From Metapseudomonas resinovorans DSM 21078 (lineage in GTDB: Bacteria; Pseudomonadota; Gammaproteobacteria; Pseudomonadales; Pseudomonadaceae): DNA of 64,000 nt. Position numbers and translations under genes: made by a program. Below, one piece after another: positions 36,961-46,214 of the stretch. Numbering within the stretch: position 1 is the stretch's first letter; each line of letters opens with the position of its first letter. Below the pieces are notes generated by a model. The model was given only the letters and a program-made list of their open reading frames with translations, ran no database searches and was not told the DNA's origin. The stretch is taken from assembly GCF_000423545.1 (NCBI RefSeq), contig NZ_KE384032.1, positions 94,509-158,508 on the forward strand, read 5' to 3'.

Positions 36961-37584
36961 ATGAGCGCCGCCCTGACCCTGTTCTTCTCCCCCACTTCCC
37001 CGTACGTCCGCAAGGTCATGGTGCTACTGCATGAAACCGGTCAACTGGACGCGGTCAGCCTGCACGGCGTGACCCTGACCCCGGTGAACCCAAGCGCGGA
37101 GGTGAACGAACACAACCCCGCGGGCAAGATCCCCGCCCTGCAACTGGCCGACGGCAGCGTGTTGCACGACAGCCGGGTGATCCTCGACTACTTCGACCAC
37201 CAGCATGGCGGCGAGCCGCTGATCCCCCGCGACGGTGCAACGCGCTGGCGGCGCCTGACCCTGGCCTCCCTGGCCGACGCGGTGCTGGATGCCGCCATTC
37301 TGGTGCGCTACGAAACCTTCCTGCGCCCCGAAGACAAACGCTGGGACGATTGGGTCATGGGCCAATGCAGCAAGATCGACCGCGCCCTGGAAACCTTCGA
37401 GCAATCCGCCGACGAGCTGGACGAACGCTTCGACGTGGCAGCCATCAGTGCCGCCTGTGCCCTGGGCTACCTGGACTTCCGCATGCCCGACCTAAACTGG
37501 CGCCGAGACTGCCCGAAGCTGGCGGCCTGGTACTCAGCCGTCAACCAGCGTCCTTCGCTGCAGGCCACTGCGCCGGCGCCCTGA
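36961..37584 (+). CDS. Glutathione S-transferase family protein
   Basis: 207 residues: thioredoxin-fold N-terminal domain starting FFSPTSPYVRKVMVLLHETG (active-site Ser/Tyr region), glutathione-binding GKIPALQLADGSVLHDSRVI, and an all-helical C-terminal domain. YfcF/maleylacetoacetate-isomerase-like size. Substrate unknown. A small minus-strand ORF overlaps its last 51 bases. Confidence 0.87.
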   Translation: MSAALTLFFSPTSPYVRKVMVLLHETGQLDAVSLHGVTLTPVNPSAEVNEHNPAGKIPALQLADGSVLHDSRVILDYFDHQHGGEPLIPRDGATRWRRLTLASLADAVLDAAILVRYETFLRPEDKRWDDWVMGQCSKIDRALETFEQSADELDERFDVAAISAACALGYLDFRMPDLNWRRDCPKLAAWYSAVNQRPSLQATAPAP

Positions 37585-37686
37585 TACCAGGCGCGGAGGC
37601 GGCAGACAGGCGTTGAACAGCCTGTCCAGCTCCGCCGCCAGTTTCGCAACCCGTTCTTGATCCTCGCGCAGCCCCAGCAGTCTCAT
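37534..37686 (-). CDS. Possible small coupled protein
   Basis: 50 residues (MRLLGLREDQERVAKLAAEL start): an amphipathic helix at 1-26 followed by a basic tail. The ATG overlaps the stop of the upstream small membrane gene in an ATGA arrangement, which favours translation. The 3' end overlaps the GST gene on the other strand by 51 bases. Family not recognised; could be spurious. Confidence 0.4.
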   Translation of the reverse strand: MRLLGLREDQERVAKLAAELDRLFNACLPPPRLVSGRRRSGLQRRTLVDG

Positions 37687-38000
37687 TGCAGAACTCCCGC
37701 ACGTCGGTACCAGAACCAGAAGAAGCCCACCGCCATGAGCAGCGCGCCCTGCCCCAGTGCCGCAAAGAGTTCGAGGAAGGAACGCACTGCCGGGTTGTGG
37801 GCGGCGTCCAGCACGCCAGTCAGTCCTTGCCAGAAGCTATCCGGCAGCAGCCACAGGGCGAGGCCCGCCAGGGGTTTTCCGGTGAATAGCCAGAGGTCGA
37901 TGAAGCCGAAGGCTCCGGCGAACATCAGGCCACCCAGGACCAGCACCGAAATCGCCAGGCCAAGCAGGAAGCAGCCGCCGAATTGCATCAGTACACGCAT
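37683..38000 (-). CDS. Small inner-membrane protein downstream of creD
   Basis: 105 residues with three membrane helices (about 7-32, 40-58 and 78-100) and a Trp/Phe-rich C-terminus. It starts 11 bp after the creD stop on the same strand, so it belongs to the creD transcript. A similar small membrane gene follows creD in P. aeruginosa (PA0466) as I recall. Function unknown. Confidence 0.7.
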   Translation of the reverse strand: MRVLMQFGGCFLLGLAISVLVLGGLMFAGAFGFIDLWLFTGKPLAGLALWLLPDSFWQGLTGVLDAAHNPAVRSFLELFAALGQGALLMAVGFFWFWYRRAGVLQ

Positions 38001-38011
38001 GACCGTCCTCC

Positions 38012-39361
38012 TCAGTTACCGCTGGCCGGCTGAGCGCGGCCAACGCCGTACCAGTCCAGCTTGCGGGTCAGCACCATCACGCAGGCGAGCAGGCCGAACA
38101 CCAGCAGCGAGCCCATCAGCAGCGCGTAGTCCTCGGCGCTGAGCAAGCCGTAGAGCATCCCGTAGAGCGCCGCCAGTGCCAGGGTGAAGCCGCCACCGCG
38201 CATCCAGCTGTGCAGCACATGACTGACATAGAAACCCACCAACGCCACGCAGGCGGACGCCGAAATGGCGTAGGCCAGCGCAAACTCCAGGTGCTCGGAG
38301 AGCGACAACAGCAGCAGGTAGAAGAACGCCAGGGCCAGGCCCACCAGGCCGTACTGCACCGGGTGCACCGCCAGGCGCTTGAGCACTTCCACCAGGAAGA
38401 AACCGGCGAAGGTCAGGGCCACGAACAGCAGGGCGTACTTGATCGCGCGGTCGGTCTTCAGGTACTGGTCCACCGGGTCGACGAAGCTCACGCCGAAGTC
38501 CCGCGAGTAGAAGGCGTTGCACTGCTCCTCGCCGACGCAATCGGCCAGGGCCTCCTGCAGGTTGGTGGCGAAGAAGCTGGTCTGCCAGGTCGCGGAAAAG
38601 CCTTGGGCGCTGATGCTGCGCTCACTGGGCAGGAACTCGCCGATGAAGCTCGGGTGCGGCCAGGGCGAGCTCAGCTCCACCCGCGAGTCACGACCCACCG
38701 GTGTCACGCTCAGGCTGGAAGTACCTTGCAGCTTGAGGTCGAAGGCGAAGTCGAGGCTCTGCACAACCCCGGCCTGCAAAGCGGCCAGCGGCACATGCAC
38801 ACCGCCGTTGAGCAGGCGGTCGCCAGTGCCGGGTTGGAAGTCCAGGGACTGGCCGTTCAGGCGCAGCTTCAGGGCGTTGCCGATGCCGCGGATATCACTG
38901 ATGCCCACCGCCAGGAAAGGCTGCTCGAAGCGGTAGTCCGCCAGGTCCTCGCTAATACCGTAGTTGGCCGGCACCAGGATCTGCCCACTGATCTGGCTGT
39001 CGCTCTTGTACAGCCGAGCCTTGTAGATGCCACGCGCGCGCAGCTCGGTGTCGACGCTGCCGGTCAGGTTGAAGTGCTCGGGGAGAAAGTACAGCCGGCT
39101 GCTCACCTCCCGCTCTTCCAGGCGGCGTTGGCCGGTCTGCTCATAGGTCTTCCACTCGCGCACCGTGCGCTTGTAGGGCACCACCAGGATCGGCCCGGTG
39201 ATCCGCTGGCTGTAGCTGGAACTCTGGGCGATGTTGGCCAACACACCCTCGCGCGCCACCTGGCGCTCGCTGATCAGGCCATCGATCAGCATCAGCGGAA
39301 TCATCAGTAGCAGCATCAGCAGGGCGATGGTGCCCAACTTGAAGCCCAGGGTACGGGTCAT
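38012..39361 (-). CDS. creD: CreD inner-membrane protein
   Basis: 449 residues. One N-terminal membrane helix (about 8-28), a large periplasmic domain (to ~300), then five to six helices to the C-terminus. This is the CreD/inner-membrane protein family, the main target of CreBC and linked to envelope integrity and beta-lactam response. No clear TTCAC-N6-TTCAC Cre tag is visible in the 135 bp upstream. Confidence 0.9.
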   Translation of the reverse strand: MTRTLGFKLGTIALLMLLLMIPLMLIDGLISERQVAREGVLANIAQSSSYSQRITGPILVVPYKRTVREWKTYEQTGQRRLEEREVSSRLYFLPEHFNLTGSVDTELRARGIYKARLYKSDSQISGQILVPANYGISEDLADYRFEQPFLAVGISDIRGIGNALKLRLNGQSLDFQPGTGDRLLNGGVHVPLAALQAGVVQSLDFAFDLKLQGTSSLSVTPVGRDSRVELSSPWPHPSFIGEFLPSERSISAQGFSATWQTSFFATNLQEALADCVGEEQCNAFYSRDFGVSFVDPVDQYLKTDRAIKYALLFVALTFAGFFLVEVLKRLAVHPVQYGLVGLALAFFYLLLLSLSEHLEFALAYAISASACVALVGFYVSHVLHSWMRGGGFTLALAALYGMLYGLLSAEDYALLMGSLLVFGLLACVMVLTRKLDWYGVGRAQPASGN

Positions 39362-39447
39362 GGCGACTCTCCTTGTGTTGTGGTGGGGAGAGTCTGGGGA
39401 GCGCCCGAGGTGGGCTTATGGGGGATATGTGGAGATTGTGTGGGGAA

Positions 39448-39470
39448 TGGGGGCAATGAATTCGCCCCCA
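39448..39470. repeat. REP-like imperfect palindrome
   Basis: TGGGGGCaaTGAATTCGCCCCCA in the creD upstream region; resembles the GTAGGGGCGAA..TTCGCCCCTAC family. Confidence 0.5.
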
Positions 39471-39496
39471 CAAGGTGTCCAAGCCAGGCAGATGAA

Positions 39497-39931
39497 CTAA
39501 GCGCCGCGAATGTACTGCTCCAGATGCTGGATCAGGCTTTCCTGCTCCGCGGTGATGTCGCGCACCAGGTCGCGGATGGAGAGCAGGCCCACCAGCTTGC
39601 CGTCCTGCAGCACCGGCAGGTGGCGCAAGTTCTTCTCGGTCATCAGTTGCATGCAGTACTGGTTGCTGTCACGCGGGGTCACCACGAAAAGGTTGGAGGT
39701 CATCACCTCTTCGATGGTGGTGGCGTAGGCAGAGCGCTCCAGGGCCGCGACGCGGCGTACGAAATCACGCTCGGTGACGATGCCTACCAACTCGCCGCCC
39801 TGCATCACCACCAACGCGCCGATGTCTTTGTCGGCCATCAGCAGGGCGGCCTCCAGAACGGTGGTGGTGGGATCGACGCTGAACAGCTGGGTGTGGGATT
39901 TGGCTCTGAGAATTTCGGCGACTGTTTTCAT
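39497..39931 (-). CDS. CBS-domain protein
   Basis: 144 residues consisting of a pair of CBS domains (Bateman module; VTERDFVRRVA and LSIRDLVRDIT end the two repeats). Likely binds an adenine nucleotide and has a sensory role. ATG 39931 is chosen over the upstream in-frame extension. It lies between creC and creD, which are neighbours in P. aeruginosa. Confidence 0.85.
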   Translation of the reverse strand: MKTVAEILRAKSHTQLFSVDPTTTVLEAALLMADKDIGALVVMQGGELVGIVTERDFVRRVAALERSAYATTIEEVMTSNLFVVTPRDSNQYCMQLMTEKNLRHLPVLQDGKLVGLLSIRDLVRDITAEQESLIQHLEQYIRGA

Positions 39932-40116
39932 CCGGCAGCTCCTTAAGGGCCTGTGTTTCTTGTAGTCGAAGCTCGGCGCTGTGCATAAGAGCCGCATCAA
40001 GAATCAAGCCAAAACCTGGTTACAGGGTGATAACGCCCGCCGAAAGTGTGGGCGCCCCTTGGTCAATTTATAGCCGATAGCGGAAGCGGCTGACGCTGCC
40101 GGGCGGCGGCCGCGTG

Positions 40117-41547
40117 TCAATCCGCGACGGCGGGAAGTCGCAGGCAGGCCAGAACGCCGTTATCGATATTCCGCACCAGGAGTTCGCCGCCATGGAGTTC
40201 GGCGACTTCCTGCACGAAATTGAGGCCGAGGCCGGTGCTCTTGCGCCCCGTTGCGGGGCGCGGCAGGGAATAGAACCGCTCGGTAAGCCGCGGCAAAGCG
40301 AACTCGGGGATGGGCTCGCCCTGGTTGAAAAGCCGTAGTTCCAGCGAGGTGCCTTGTGGCGCTGCGTCCAGCCGCAGCTGGCCACCGGGCGGGGTGAAGT
40401 CGAGGGCGTTGTCCAGCAGGTTGGCCAGGGCCTGGCTGATCAGGAAGCGCTCGCCCATCACGCACAATTCCGGTGCGATTCGGTTTTCAACCTTGAGCAC
40501 GCCCGCCTCGATGCGCGCCGCCTGGGCCTGCAGCAGCGTGTCGACAAGCTCGCGCAACGGCACCGAAGCCCGCTCCTCCAGGCCTTGGCGCTGCTCCACC
40601 TGGGCCAGATTGAGCAGGCGCTCGATCAGCTGCTGCAAGCGTGCGCCCTCGTTGCCGATGTTGGCCACGAAACGCTGCCGCTGCTCCGCCGGCATCTCGC
40701 CCTCCAGCAACTCGGCAGCACCACGGATGGCGGCCAGGGGGCTCTTCAATTCGTGTGTCAGGGTGTGTACGTATCGCTCGACGTACGCCTTGCCTTCCAG
40801 TTGGGTGCGCATGCGCTCCACCGCCGCCGCCAACTGCCGAAGCTCGCCACCGCTCATGGCCGGTAGCTCCGCGCGCTGCCCCTCGCTCACGGCCTGGGCA
40901 TAGTCACGCAGGCGGCGCAGCGATCGGCTGAGCCACCAGGAGAGCAGCCCGCCCACCAGCAGGCCGAGGCCGATCAACCCGGCGCCGAGCCAGGCCAGGC
41001 GCGTCTGCGAGCGCTCGATGTAGGGTTGCAGCGAGGCGTTGGGCTTGGCTACGGAGACGACGCCGATGATCCGTTCGCCATCGCGAATCGGCGCCGCGAC
41101 ATACATGACCGACGAATCCGGGTCGTTCGGGTCCTCACGGGTGGAGCGGGCGCCGTACTGGCCGCGCAGGGTCCGGTAGACGTCGTTCCAGCGCGAGTAG
41201 TCCTGGCCCACGGCCGCGCCGCTGGAGTCGAGCAGCACGACGCCCTTGTCATCGGTGACGTAGATACGGTGGTTCACCTGCGTCTTGCGCACGCCCCAGA
41301 TGTCGGCGCCCGGCTGGCGCTGGCCGTAGGCACGCAGCAGTTCGGGCAGGCGGCCCTGGTCCAGGGTGCCGGCGCGCACCTCGTCTCGGAGGATTTCCGC
41401 CAGCAGGTTGGCCGTGTCCACCAGGGTCTCCTCGGTGGACTGGCGCACGCCGGGACGGATCTCGTCCATCACCGTGCTGAGCACGAACCAACTGGCCAGG
41501 CCGACGAAAAGGAAGTAGGCCAGGAAAATGCGAATGCCCAACGGCAT
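40117..41547 (-). CDS. creC: Sensor histidine kinase CreC
   Basis: 476 residues: membrane helix (~7-25), periplasmic sensor, second helix (~187-207), HAMP, HisKA with His265 in HELKSPLAAIRGAAELLE, and HATPase with NLLDNALDFTPPGG and STGLGLNFVQEVAELHGG. It phosphorylates CreB. The start ATGA overlaps the creB stop. Confidence 0.9.
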   Translation of the reverse strand: MPLGIRIFLAYFLFVGLASWFVLSTVMDEIRPGVRQSTEETLVDTANLLAEILRDEVRAGTLDQGRLPELLRAYGQRQPGADIWGVRKTQVNHRIYVTDDKGVVLLDSSGAAVGQDYSRWNDVYRTLRGQYGARSTREDPNDPDSSVMYVAAPIRDGERIIGVVSVAKPNASLQPYIERSQTRLAWLGAGLIGLGLLVGGLLSWWLSRSLRRLRDYAQAVSEGQRAELPAMSGGELRQLAAAVERMRTQLEGKAYVERYVHTLTHELKSPLAAIRGAAELLEGEMPAEQRQRFVANIGNEGARLQQLIERLLNLAQVEQRQGLEERASVPLRELVDTLLQAQAARIEAGVLKVENRIAPELCVMGERFLISQALANLLDNALDFTPPGGQLRLDAAPQGTSLELRLFNQGEPIPEFALPRLTERFYSLPRPATGRKSTGLGLNFVQEVAELHGGELLVRNIDNGVLACLRLPAVAD

Positions 41548-42233
41548 CAGGCGTGGCTCGGCGCGTAGCTGTAGCCCAGGCCGCGATGGGTCTGGATGGG
41601 TTCGGCAGCCGGCGCCACCTGGCGCAGCTTGGCGCGCAGGCTTTTTATGTGGCTGTCGATATTGCGCTCGTAGCCTGCATCGGCGGACACGCCCAGGGCG
41701 TCCAGCAGCTGTTCACGGCTGAACACGCGCTCGGGCTGCGCCAGCAAGGTCTGCAGCAAGCGGAACTCGTGCCGGGTCAGCCCCAGGAGTTGGCCATGGT
41801 AGTGAATGCGCACACGCTCGCCATCCACCAGGAAGGGGCCGTCGGCAACCGGCGCGGGGGCCGGGTCACGCGGCGCTGTGCGCTTGAGGATGGCGCGGAC
41901 CCGCGCGGCCACTTCGCGAGGGCTGAAGGGCTTTACCACGTAGTCGTCGGCGCCGATCTCCAGCCCCACTACACGGTCGATCTCGGCATTGCGTGCGGTA
42001 AGGAACAGCACCGGCACCTCGGAGAAGCGCCGCAGCGTCTTGCATAGCTCGAAGCCGCTGGTGTCCGGCAGTCCCACGTCGAGGATGACCAGGTCCACAG
42101 CCTGCTGGCGCAACAGTTCCAGCGCCGGGCCGCCGAGGCTCAGCCAGGTGGTGGCGTTGCCATCGGCTTCGAGGGCGTAGATCAGGGTGTCGGCGATGGC
42201 GGCTTCATCTTCGACGATGAGGATGTGCGGCAT
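41547..42233 (-). CDS. creB: Response regulator CreB
   Basis: 228 residues: receiver with acidic pocket VEDE, phospho-acceptor Asp52 (LVILDVGLPD) and Lys in VVKPFSPREV; OmpR-type winged helix (GLTRHEFRLLQTLLAQPERVFSREQLL split across the domain). Pairs with CreC to control creD and envelope/beta-lactamase responses. Overlaps creC by 3 bases. Confidence 0.9.
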   Translation of the reverse strand: MPHILIVEDEAAIADTLIYALEADGNATTWLSLGGPALELLRQQAVDLVILDVGLPDTSGFELCKTLRRFSEVPVLFLTARNAEIDRVVGLEIGADDYVVKPFSPREVAARVRAILKRTAPRDPAPAPVADGPFLVDGERVRIHYHGQLLGLTRHEFRLLQTLLAQPERVFSREQLLDALGVSADAGYERNIDSHIKSLRAKLRQVAPAAEPIQTHRGLGYSYAPSHA

Positions 42234-42300
42234 GGGCGTCCTGGCTCATGGAAATGCGCCGACGTTGCCCCATGCCACTTGCCCCGTCAATCCGTGCCAA

Positions 42301-42813
42301 TCAGCACTGGGGCTTGCCGGCGGTGAACTTGCGCCCCGCGTAGATCGCGGCCTTGAATTCGCGCAGGGCCTTGGCGCCGATCAACAGCGGGTAGTTGAAG
42401 CTGGAACGGTCGGTGAGGTTCACCTCTACCGTGCGCTTGGCGCCCCCCAGGCACATTTCCATGTCGACTACCGGGCGCTTGGAAATCTCCGCCGTGGGCG
42501 CTTCGTCTTCGTCGCCCAGTTCGTCGGCGCGGTTCTTGATCTTGCTGATCCGCGACAGGCGATGTTCGAACAGCGTGTCATCGGCGTCCTTGGTGGCCAG
42601 GCGGAAACGCACCCATTCCTCGCCGTCACGCTTGAAGCGCTCGATATCCTTGGCCGACAGGGACGCAGTGAGGGCGCCGGTGTCCATCTTGGCTTTCAGG
42701 GTCTGGCCGATTTCCGGCAGGCGCACATATTCGTAACGGCCATAGAGTGTGGGCTCCGGGGCGGCGACAGCGGGTAACGCCACCAGCGCAAGCAGGGCAA
42801 TCAGGGGTTTCAA
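42301..42813 (-). CDS. Retropepsin-like zinc-protease family protein (COG4067), exported
   Basis: 170 residues with a signal peptide (about 1-18, ending AVA). The core has AKMDTGALTASLSA, the D-T-G motif of the retropepsin-like family (PF05618, often labelled ATP-dependent zinc protease). The start is a TTG at 42813 with CAGGAGA 8 bases upstream; no ATG is available in frame that gives a signal peptide. Function is probably glutamate-peptide related at best; unproven. Confidence 0.78.
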   Translation of the reverse strand: MKPLIALLALVALPAVAAPEPTLYGRYEYVRLPEIGQTLKAKMDTGALTASLSAKDIERFKRDGEEWVRFRLATKDADDTLFEHRLSRISKIKNRADELGDEDEAPTAEISKRPVVDMEMCLGGAKRTVEVNLTDRSSFNYPLLIGAKALREFKAAIYAGRKFTAGKPQC

Positions 42814-43004
42814 CGCAGCATCTCCTGGTTGAGGGGTACGGTTCTGGGACTGGCCGAAGGGGAAAATGGTTCGCCGTCGACGCGCCAGCGAGTGCCCGAA
42901 GCATACTCGCCCCCTTGCGGGTAGCAAGGCTCCCGACCGCTCGTCGCATCCGCGTCGACTGGTTATGATGGCGCGCACACCAGAGGACAAGGAGCCGAGG
43001 ACTC

Positions 43005-43898
43005 ATGCAGGTACTGTTGACCGGAATCGCCACCACCCTGCTGCTCTTGCTCAACACCCTGATCCTGATTGGCCCGATGCTGGCCATCGCCCTGCTCAAG
43101 CTGATCCTGCCCGGCCAGGCCCTGCACGATGCCTGTTCCCGCGGGGTGATGTGGGTCGCCGAAGCCTGGGCCGAGAACTGCAAGCGCATCTTCGCCCTTC
43201 TCACGCCCACCCGCTGGGAGATCCGTGGCGGCGAAGGGCTACGCAACGACACCTCCTACCTGGTCATCAGCAACCACCAGTCCTGGGTGGACATCCCCGC
43301 GCTGGTCCAGGCGTTCAACCGCAAGGCGCCCTACTTCAAGTTCTTCCTGAAGAAGGAGCTGATCTGGGTCCCGCTCCTCGGCCTGGCCTTCTGGGCCCTC
43401 GACTACCCCTTCATGAAGCGCTACAGCAAGGCCTTCCTCGACAAGCACCCGGAGATGAAAGGCAAAGACCTGGAAATCACCAAGGCCGCCTGCGAGAAGT
43501 TCAAGCGCATGCCGGTGACCGTGGTGAACTACCTCGAAGGCACCCGCTTCACCCCCGTCAAACACGCCAACCAGGGCTCACCCTACCAGCACCTTCTGAA
43601 GCCCAAGGCCGGCGGCGTGGCCTTCGTCCTGGCGGCCCTGGGCGAGCAACTGGACGCCATCCTCGACGTCACCCTGGTCTATCCCGGCCAGGGCGTGCCG
43701 GGCTTCTGGGCACTGATTTCCGGCCAGGTGCCACGGGTGATCGTGGACATCCAGACCCGCGAACTGGACCCGGCCCTGTGGCAGGGCGACTACGAGAACG
43801 ACGGGGAATTCCGCCAATACGTGCAGGCCTGGGTCAGCCGGCTCTGGCAGGAGAAGGACGCGCGCATCAGCCAACTGCGCGCGGAGCTGCAGGGGTAG
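43005..43898 (+). CDS. YihG-like 1-acyl-glycerol-3-phosphate acyltransferase
   Basis: 297 residues. One or two N-terminal membrane helices (2-35), HX4D motif NHQSWVDIP (~93), and NYLEGTRFTP (EGTR motif, ~190). Likely acylates lysophosphatidic acid in the inner membrane; YihG/OlsA-type. AAGGAG precedes ATG 43005. Confidence 0.86.
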   Translation: MQVLLTGIATTLLLLLNTLILIGPMLAIALLKLILPGQALHDACSRGVMWVAEAWAENCKRIFALLTPTRWEIRGGEGLRNDTSYLVISNHQSWVDIPALVQAFNRKAPYFKFFLKKELIWVPLLGLAFWALDYPFMKRYSKAFLDKHPEMKGKDLEITKAACEKFKRMPVTVVNYLEGTRFTPVKHANQGSPYQHLLKPKAGGVAFVLAALGEQLDAILDVTLVYPGQGVPGFWALISGQVPRVIVDIQTRELDPALWQGDYENDGEFRQYVQAWVSRLWQEKDARISQLRAELQG

Positions 43899-43922
43899 GC
43901 GCGGACGCCTGCCCCTCTCGCA

Positions 43923-44576
43923 TCAGGTTGACAGACCGTTCACCGGGACCGCCTGCCCGGCCGGGTTGACCGGGCTGGAGGGCACCGGCGGCGTGGTCCA
44001 CTTCCACAGATTGCCGAGGCTCTGCAGTAGCGAGTCAGCCAGACCCTGCTGGCCAAGGAAGGAGAGGATCAGCGGGGCGAACTGGCCGATCAGGCCGCTA
44101 TCCATTCCCAGGGATCCGAAAGCCTGGCTCACATCCGTCATGTTGTTCATCGGCTGACCGGCGAGCACGCCGGCCTGATTGCCCAGACCACCACCCGCGA
44201 TGCTGCCCGCCTGCTGCCCCAGCAGACCACCGAGACTGCTGAGCAGGCCCTGGGTGTTGGGGTCGGTGAGCATGCCCACGCCCGGCACCGCCTGGTCCAG
44301 TTGGGCGAACTGGTCAGCCGGCAAGTTGTTGCGCGCCAGGCCGAACAGCGCTGCGGCGCCGCCAATGGCCTGCTCCGGGGTAATCTGCAACTGGCCGCCC
44401 AACTGCTCCAGCAACGCGGCAGATTCCGCCGGCTCGATCCCCGGCGCCTTGTCCTCCTGACTACCCGCGCCGCTTGCGGCGGCAGCAGCGACGACGTCGC
44501 CCAGGGTAACGGCGAACACCGGGCTGGCGGCCAGACTGAGCAGGACGGCCAGGGTCAGGCTTCGGGAAGTGTGCAT
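43923..44576 (-). CDS. DUF2780 exported protein
   Basis: 217 residues with a signal peptide (about 1-22, ending SPVFA) and a DUF2780 (VcgC/VcgE-like) domain: LLEQLGGQLQITPEQAIGG, then QLDQAVPGVGMLTD and Gly-rich SLGGLLGQQAGSIAGGG. Ends with a Pro-rich tail. Unknown function. Converges with the acyltransferase, 24 bp apart. Confidence 0.78.
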   Translation of the reverse strand: MHTSRSLTLAVLLSLAASPVFAVTLGDVVAAAAASGAGSQEDKAPGIEPAESAALLEQLGGQLQITPEQAIGGAAALFGLARNNLPADQFAQLDQAVPGVGMLTDPNTQGLLSSLGGLLGQQAGSIAGGGLGNQAGVLAGQPMNNMTDVSQAFGSLGMDSGLIGQFAPLILSFLGQQGLADSLLQSLGNLWKWTTPPVPSSPVNPAGQAVPVNGLST

Positions 44577-44775
44577 AAGTCGACCTCAAGGAAAAGTCCG
44601 CGCCGGAACACTACGTACCGGCCGGTGAGCGGAGGCTCACCCCTATGACTGCGCAGAAGCGGGCCGTGTTCCCGGCGTTCTGTCGGGTAAGTTCTCCGAC
44701 CTCCCGAAGAGCGGGCACGCTTGTCCGCGCAAGCGATGAGCTAGCCTGAAATGACCTCCCTCCTGGCCATTTCCC

Positions 44776-46029
44776 ATGAACGAATCCCGCCTGGCCGAAC
44801 TCGATGCCGCCCTCCCCGGCTTGGCGCGCAAGATCCGCGTACTCGACGCCATTGCCTGGCCGGACGGCATCGAAGACCACTTCCTCGCCGAATGGCGCGC
44901 CGGACGACCCACGCTGCCCAAGGTCGAACTCGCCCCGCGGGACCACAGTGTTGATATTGAGGCGCTGGAAGGGCTCGCCCACCAGTGCGACACCGGCCAC
45001 CCGGCTGGCGCTTTCCTGGCGGCCACCGCCCGCAGCTACGCCTGCGCCGGACGCATGCTGGGCGCCATCGGCACCTCGGATTTCACCCACTACTCCGCAC
45101 GCCTCTACCAGCGTCCCGACCACTATTACGAGCGGCAGAAGATGACGCCGCTGGATGCCGCACGCTTCTTCCTCGACACCACCGACGCCCTGCTGGACAG
45201 CCGGCGCATTCCCGCGACCGACGCGAATATCCCGGCCGAAGACTTCGCCACCTGGATGCGCGCCGAAGTGGATGCCTTCTTCGGCCCTGGTGAGGTTCGC
45301 GTGGTGCTGGACCCGGACCTCGCGTCCAAGGCCATCGCCGGAGCCACGCGCATTCGCCTGCGGGCCTCGGCGCGCTTTTCCGAGCTGGACAAGGCGCAGC
45401 TCCTCCAGCACGAAGCCTTCGTCCATGTCGGTACTGCGCTGAACGGCCGCGCCCAGAAGCACCTCACCAGCCTGGCTTTGGGCGCACCGCGCACCACCCT
45501 GACCCAGGAAGGCATCGCCATGCTCGCCGAGCTGCTGACCGGCAGCATCGACATCCAGCGCCTGCGCCGCGTCGCCCTGCGGGTGGTCGCTGTGCAGCAG
45601 GCCCTGGACGGCGCGGACTTCATCGACGTGTTCAAGGGCTTTCTGGAAGCGGGACAGTCGGAGGAAGAATCCTTCCGCTCAACCCAGCGCGTATTCCGCG
45701 GCGCTGATGTGCGTGGTGGGGGCGCCTTCACCAAGGACGCCTGTTATGTGATCGGCATGCTCGGCGTGCACACCCTGCTCAGGGTTGCGGTACGCGACAA
45801 CCGCCCGGAGCTGCTTCGCCAGCTGTTCGCCGGTCGCATGACCACCGGCGACGTCGTAACCCTGGCGCCCTTGTTCGAGTCTGGCTGGCTGCAACAACCG
45901 CGCTTCGTGCCGCCCTGGGCCGCCGACCTGCGTCGTCTCGCGGCCGCGCTGGCGTTCTCGGCCTTCGTCGGGCGGATCAAGCTGGACGTGGTGGACCTCA
46001 AGCGGTTCGTGGAGCTGGAAGAAGAATGA
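44776..46029 (+). CDS. DUF1704 (QEGLA-motif) putative metalloprotease
   Basis: 417 residues. HExxxH motif HEAFVH (His212, Glu213, His217) and TQEGIAMLAELLTGS, the QEGLA motif here reading QEGIA. Annotated in bacteria as flavohemoglobin expression-modulating; eukaryotic relatives (MATCAP/KIAA0895-type) are tubulin tyrosine carboxypeptidases, so peptidase activity is plausible. Cytosolic; no signal peptide. Confidence 0.82.
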   Translation: MNESRLAELDAALPGLARKIRVLDAIAWPDGIEDHFLAEWRAGRPTLPKVELAPRDHSVDIEALEGLAHQCDTGHPAGAFLAATARSYACAGRMLGAIGTSDFTHYSARLYQRPDHYYERQKMTPLDAARFFLDTTDALLDSRRIPATDANIPAEDFATWMRAEVDAFFGPGEVRVVLDPDLASKAIAGATRIRLRASARFSELDKAQLLQHEAFVHVGTALNGRAQKHLTSLALGAPRTTLTQEGIAMLAELLTGSIDIQRLRRVALRVVAVQQALDGADFIDVFKGFLEAGQSEEESFRSTQRVFRGADVRGGGAFTKDACYVIGMLGVHTLLRVAVRDNRPELLRQLFAGRMTTGDVVTLAPLFESGWLQQPRFVPPWAADLRRLAAALAFSAFVGRIKLDVVDLKRFVELEEE

Positions 46030-46044
46030 CCGGCGGAACATCCC

Positions 46045-46092
46045 GTAGGATGGCGTAGAGCGAAGCGAAACCCATCTTTCGCGGTTGATGGA
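46045..46092. repeat. REP-like element
   Basis: GTAGGATGGCGTAGAGCGAAGCGAAACCCATC followed by TTTCGCGGTTGATGG, the well-known GTAGGATGGGTAGAGC family, after the DUF1704 gene. Confidence 0.4.
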
Positions 46093-46134
46093 TAGCACGC
46101 CGTCTCCACTCATCCCCGGCCCCTCTGGCCACAA

Positions 46135-46161
46135 ACAAAAAAAGGAGCCCGAAGGCTCCTT
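46135..46161 (-). terminator. Terminator of fdhA (end of the sox-purU-fdhA group)
   Basis: AAGGAGCC, CGAA, GGCTCCTT with TTTTTTT beyond it on the minus strand. Confidence 0.85.
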
Positions 46162-46214
46162 GAGGGACAGACGCCGCGGCTGTCACATCACGGCGTCGGG
46201 GGTCTTGCAGTCGA

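Noticed and set aside
39362..39496. CreB binding tag upstream of creD
   Set aside because: No TTCAC-N6-TTCAC or close variant found on either strand.
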